In this document: positions 28,952-32,118 of the stretch, piece after piece | How positions within the stretch are numbered: the first letter of the stretch is position 1 | How the letters are laid out: each line of letters starts with the position of its first letter | From: Virgibacillus halodenitrificans JCM 12304 | GTDB taxonomy: Bacteria; Bacillota; Bacilli; Bacillales; Amphibacillaceae | Length of the DNA stretch: 32,118 nucleotides | Reading direction: 5' to 3' | NCBI RefSeq assembly: GCF_001310895.1 | Contig: NZ_BAZS01000039.1 | Coordinates: forward strand, 1 to 32,118 | Program-made: the position numbers and the translations under genes | Notes under the pieces: model-generated | The model's input: only the letters and a program-made list of their open reading frames with translations | The model's database searches: none | What the model was told of the DNA's origin: nothing

Positions 28952-29866
28952 ATGGATTCAAAACATGCTTATGTGGAAGAAACGCAGGAACAGATGAGGT
29001 CAGTTAAGAGCCCTTCAGGAATTAGTATTATGTGGAGGGAGCTCGTCAGAGATAAAGTAGCACTTTTCTCGCTTATATTTTTAATATTAATTACTACTTT
29101 TGTGTATGGTATTTCACTCTTTTTAAGCCAAGAGGAGATTGTCACCGTTGACCTATTCGCTATTCATGAGCCTCCTTCATCTGAATACTGGCTTGGGACG
29201 GATTATGGCGGCAGGGATATTTTCGGTCAGCTTATTATTGGCACAAGGAATTCGCTTTCTATTGGTATTCTCGTTACCTTAATGACTGGCTTAATAGGGA
29301 TTATTTATGGACTTGTATCCGGTTATTATGGTGGAACCATCGATAATATGTTAATGCGCATTGTAGACTTTTTTATGATTCTACCGTTTTTAATGGTGAT
29401 TATCGTGTTTGTTGCCATTGTTCCTAAGTATACAATTCTCTCCTTTTCCTTAATTATGACCGCTTTTTTATGGATGGGCATTGCTAGATTAATAAGATCT
29501 AAAGCTCTACAGGAAAGGGAATTGGATTATGCACAAGCGTCAAGAACTTTAGGGTCTTCCCACTTGAAGATTATGTTCACACAGGTCTTACCTAATTTAA
29601 GCTCTCTAATAATTGTAACAATGACGTTGAACTTGGCTGCAAATATTGGCTTGGAGTCAGGGCTATCCTTTTTGGGGTTTGGTTTCCCGGAATCGACTCC
29701 AAGTCTGGGAACGCTTTTAGGGTATGCCAGAAACCCACAGACATTGGAGTTTAGATGGTGGGTATGGGTACCAGCAGCAGTGTTGATCTTTATTCTTATG
29801 CTAAGCGTAAGAAATGTCGGCGAAGCTTTAAAAAGAGCTACAGATGCCAGACAGCGACGAGGATGA
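28952..29866 (+). CDS. oppC: Oligopeptide ABC transporter, permease OppC
   Basis: The 304-residue product is the second permease subunit. A cytoplasmic N-terminus of about 40 residues precedes the first helix (VALFSLIFLILITTFVYG). The family motif HEPPSSEYWLGTDYGGRDIFGQLIIGTRNSL follows, and the EAA loop is YAQASRTLGSSHLKIMFTQVLPN. The later LESGLSFLGFGFPESTPSLGTLL and the end GEALKRATDARQRRG are typical. ATG 28952 is preceded by GAGGTGAT at 28940-28947. The gene ends 138 bases before oppA, a gap that holds an isolated strong ribosome binding site. Confidence 0.95.
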   Translation: MDSKHAYVEETQEQMRSVKSPSGISIMWRELVRDKVALFSLIFLILITTFVYGISLFLSQEEIVTVDLFAIHEPPSSEYWLGTDYGGRDIFGQLIIGTRNSLSIGILVTLMTGLIGIIYGLVSGYYGGTIDNMLMRIVDFFMILPFLMVIIVFVAIVPKYTILSFSLIMTAFLWMGIARLIRSKALQERELDYAQASRTLGSSHLKIMFTQVLPNLSSLIIVTMTLNLAANIGLESGLSFLGFGFPESTPSLGTLLGYARNPQTLEFRWWVWVPAAVLIFILMLSVRNVGEALKRATDARQRRG

Positions 29867-29898
29867 TTACGAACACAGCTGAGAAAACTTTAATCATC

Positions 29899-29948
29899 AA
29901 GGAGGTGAACGCCTGGGAGAAGCAAAAAGAAATGTAGTTCTTGGTTAG
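29899..29948 (+). other. Near-perfect ribosome binding site without a normal start codon
   Basis: AAGGAGGTGA (29899-29908) matches the 16S anti-Shine-Dalgarno sequence over 10 bases, in the gap between oppC and oppA. The only suitably spaced start is CTG 29913 (7 bases on), which would give an 11-residue peptide, MGEAKRNVVLG, ending at TAG 29948. It may be a remnant of a lost gene start, a tiny peptide, or a ribosome standby site. I do not call a CDS. Confidence 0.35.
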
Positions 29949-30004
29949 CTATCAGCATGTCAGTTGGTTGTAAATGTAGCTTATAAACAGGGGAGGTCAT
30001 TCAT

Positions 30005-31858
30005 ATGAAGAAGGTGCGTGTAGGGAGATTATTGTTTGCTCTAATGGTTGTACTTTTGCTTGTGCTTGCCGCTTGTAATTCTTCTACTTCAAAAGAAGGA
30101 GAGGCTGAAGGAACGAAGGAGAAGAAAACTGAGGAGAAAGGTAAAGAAGAGAAAAAAGAGGAAAAGAAAGATGGTTTATACTCTATTGATGATTTCAGCA
30201 ATATTAAAACAAGCGAAGGGGAAGCGATCGATGGCGGATCATTCACTTTTGGGCTTGTGTCTGATAGTGCTTTTGAAGGGACATTGAATTGGAATTTTTA
30301 CTCTGGTGACCCAGATGCGCAAATCCTGGACTGGTTTGATGAGGGTCTCCTTGATTGGGATGAGAACTATGTATATACAAATGATGGGGCGGCAACCTAT
30401 GAAGCTTCTGAAGACGGTCGGGTATTTACCTTCAAAATTCGTGACAATGTAAATTGGCATGATGGGGAACCTGTTACTGCTGAAGACTGGTTATTTGCTC
30501 ACGAGGTAATTGGCCATCCTGAATATGATGGAGTTCGATATGGCTCAGACTTTACTAATATCGAAGGAATGGAAGCATACCACAATGGCGAAGCTGAGAC
30601 AATTTCGGGAATTAAAGTAATTGATGATAAAACATTGGAGATAACCTATATAGAATCTACTCCTTCACTTGTTACAGGTGGTATCTGGTCATATCCTTTA
30701 GCAAAGCATATCTTTGGAGATATGAAGGTAGCAGATATTTCTTCTTCTGCAGAAGTAAGGGAAAAACCAATCGGATTTGGACCATTTAAAGTGGAAAGCA
30801 TAGTACCTGGAGAATCCGTAGTTATGTCCAAAAATGCGGATTACTGGCGTGGTGAGCCAAAGCTGGATGAAGTAACAGTTAAGGTAATTAATCCAAATGT
30901 TGTCGTTCAAGAACTGGAAACAGGTGGTGTAGATACAGTAAGCTCCTTCCCTGTTGATCAGTATCCAAAAAATGCGGAGATGTCCAATGTAGAATATCTT
31001 GGAATGATTGACAGAGCATATACTTACATTGGCTTTAAATTAGGAACGTGGGATAAAGATAAGAAAGAGGTAAAACCGAATCCGGACGCAAAAATGGCAG
31101 ATGTTAATTTACGTAAAGCAATGTGGCATGCAGTAGATAATAATGCAGTAGGAGAAAAATTCTACAATGGTTTGCGCTGGAATGCAACAACACTTATTCC
31201 GCCATCACATCCAGAGTTTCATGACGAAACAAATCCAGGGGTAGCATATGATCCTGAAGCTGCAAAAAAGATTCTTGACGAAGCAGGCTATGAAGATAAA
31301 GATGGTGATGGCTTACGTGAAACACCTGATGGGGAAGAATTGGTCATTAACTTTGCCTCTATGTCAGGAGGAGATACTGCTGAGCCGTTAGCAAACTATT
31401 ATATTCAATCATGGAAAGAAGTAGGCTTAAATGTACAATTACTAGATGGACGATTACAAGAATTTAATACATTCTACGATCGTGTAGGGCAAAATGGGGA
31501 TGATGATCCTGCAGTGGACATTTACCAAGGAGCATGGGGCGTAGGTATTGATGTAGATCCACGTGGATTATATGGACGTGATGCATTATTCAATTTCACA
31601 CGTTATGCGAGTGAGAAGAATGATGAATTGCTAGCAAAAGGTGTTTCTGCTGAAGCCTTTGATAAGGATTACCGGAAGAAAGTCTATGATGAATGGCAAC
31701 AATTAATGGTAGATGAAATTCCAGTATTCCCAACACTATATAGATCTGAATTGGTACCTGTGAATAATCGTGTATTAAACTTTGCCATTGGCGATGGTAC
31801 AAAAATGTATAAGAGTGACATTGCTGTAACCCAGGAAGAGCCAATAGTTGCAGAATAG
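30005..31858 (+). CDS. oppA: Oligopeptide-binding lipoprotein OppA
   Basis: The extracellular receptor that hands peptides to OppBC. The 617-residue precursor has a lipoprotein signal: basic MKKVRVGR, a hydrophobic stretch, and lipobox VLAAC with Cys24. A charged linker of about 30 residues, mostly Glu and Lys (25-57), separates the lipid anchor from the SBP_bac_5 domain. The latter shows FKIRDNVNWHDGEPVTAEDW and KPIGFGPFKVESIVPGES. At about 600 residues it matches the large OppA of lactococci that takes long peptides, and the order D-F-B-C-A is also theirs. ATG 30005 follows GGGAGGT (29991-29997). Being last, after a 138-base gap, it could have extra expression from its own signal. Confidence 0.94.
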   Translation: MKKVRVGRLLFALMVVLLLVLAACNSSTSKEGEAEGTKEKKTEEKGKEEKKEEKKDGLYSIDDFSNIKTSEGEAIDGGSFTFGLVSDSAFEGTLNWNFYSGDPDAQILDWFDEGLLDWDENYVYTNDGAATYEASEDGRVFTFKIRDNVNWHDGEPVTAEDWLFAHEVIGHPEYDGVRYGSDFTNIEGMEAYHNGEAETISGIKVIDDKTLEITYIESTPSLVTGGIWSYPLAKHIFGDMKVADISSSAEVREKPIGFGPFKVESIVPGESVVMSKNADYWRGEPKLDEVTVKVINPNVVVQELETGGVDTVSSFPVDQYPKNAEMSNVEYLGMIDRAYTYIGFKLGTWDKDKKEVKPNPDAKMADVNLRKAMWHAVDNNAVGEKFYNGLRWNATTLIPPSHPEFHDETNPGVAYDPEAAKKILDEAGYEDKDGDGLRETPDGEELVINFASMSGGDTAEPLANYYIQSWKEVGLNVQLLDGRLQEFNTFYDRVGQNGDDDPAVDIYQGAWGVGIDVDPRGLYGRDALFNFTRYASEKNDELLAKGVSAEAFDKDYRKKVYDEWQQLMVDEIPVFPTLYRSELVPVNNRVLNFAIGDGTKMYKSDIAVTQEEPIVAE

Positions 31859-31863
31859 GTTGT

Positions 31864-31904
31864 AAAGAGAAGCCCCAGGCGTAGGGCTTCTCTTTTAATT
31901 TTTA
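31864..31904 (+). terminator. Terminator of the opp operon
   Basis: AAAGAGAAGCCC (31864-31875) pairs perfectly with GGGCTTCTCTTT (31884-31895), 12 pairs with an 8-base loop, followed by TTAATTTTT. It begins 6 bases after the oppA stop. Confidence 0.9.
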
Positions 31905-31980
31905 GGTTTTAATATATATGTTGGGGTTTTTCAATGATTCGAAAAATAGATATACTGCGACGTAACTTGATAGTACTCTA

Positions 31981-32118
31981 AGCGGCCGTTGCGGAAAAAA
32001 CACTTCGCTTTCCGTGGGCAACGCTTCAGCTTCCTCGGAAGAAAACCACTTCCTGCGGGATCTTCAGCTGGGGCTGTGATTACTCGCCCCATCAAAAAGC
32101 CCTGTTGCTTTTCCCACA
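31981..32118. repeat. GC-rich dispersed repeat, partial, at the right end
   Basis: CGTTGC (31987-31992) and GGAAA (31993-31997) pair with GCAACG (32018-32023) and TTTCC (32009-32013), forming an imperfect hairpin. The text CGCTTTCCGTGGGCAACG, CTTCAGCTTCCTC and CCTGCGGGATCTTCAGC is of the same kind as the block at 15352-15528. It appears to run past the window. No coding potential was seen in 31905-32118. Confidence 0.55.

Overview
The window looks like the chromosome of a low-GC Gram-positive of the Bacillaceae, most like the Oceanobacillus/Virgibacillus group. This rests on strong AGGAGG-type ribosome binding sites, frequent GTG and TTG starts, a T-box leader, CodY-like and CcpA (cre)-like sites, and a GC-rich dispersed repeat of a type I recall from Bacillaceae intergenic regions. 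The genus is an inference. I see no rRNA, tRNA, CRISPR array, phage gene or intact insertion sequence.

Layout. (1) 1-3100: a 52-bp-period repeat, a YtcJ-like amidohydrolase and a BASS-family sodium symporter, each closed by a hairpin. (2) 3200-14984: branched-chain amino acid synthesis. ilvD stands alone under a promoter overlapped by a CodY-like box. Then come a cre-like site, a sigma-A promoter, a T-box leader and the operon ilvB-ilvN-ilvC-leuA-leuB-leuC-leuD-ilvA, ending at a strong terminator. (3) 14985-15600: no gene; a GC-rich stretch I cannot assign, and a dispersed repeat. (4) 15623-18800: a YitT-family membrane protein and a CoxG-like SRPBCC protein on the minus strand, and an M17 aminopeptidase on the plus strand. 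(5) 18825-25611, minus strand: a tightly overlapping seven-gene operon, rfbA-rfbB-glycosyltransferase-wecD-like-SMR transporter-wecE-ykoS-like. (6) 26026-31858: oligopeptide transporter operon oppD-F-B-C-A. A second GC-rich repeat closes the window.

How the genes work together. RfbA and RfbB make dTDP-4-keto-6-deoxyglucose. WecE would aminate it to dTDP-Fuc4N and the WecD-like acetyltransferase would give dTDP-Fuc4NAc. No rmlC or rmlD is present, so the rhamnose route is not encoded here. The DPM1/ArnC-type glycosyltransferase, the small four-helix transporter and the large multi-membrane YkoS/YfhO-like protein form the usual trio that loads a sugar on undecaprenyl phosphate, flips it and transfers it to an extracytoplasmic polymer. 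The operon therefore reads as a self-contained pathway adding Fuc4NAc to a cell-envelope polymer. This is the most novel content of the window.

Three apparent single-base lesions deserve attention: two in wecE and one at the start of ilvA. One wecE lesion and the ilvA lesion lie in the same local sequence, GCTTAA, where the restored frame needs GCTTTAA. Both genes otherwise look well conserved, so sequence error and recent inactivation must be told apart.
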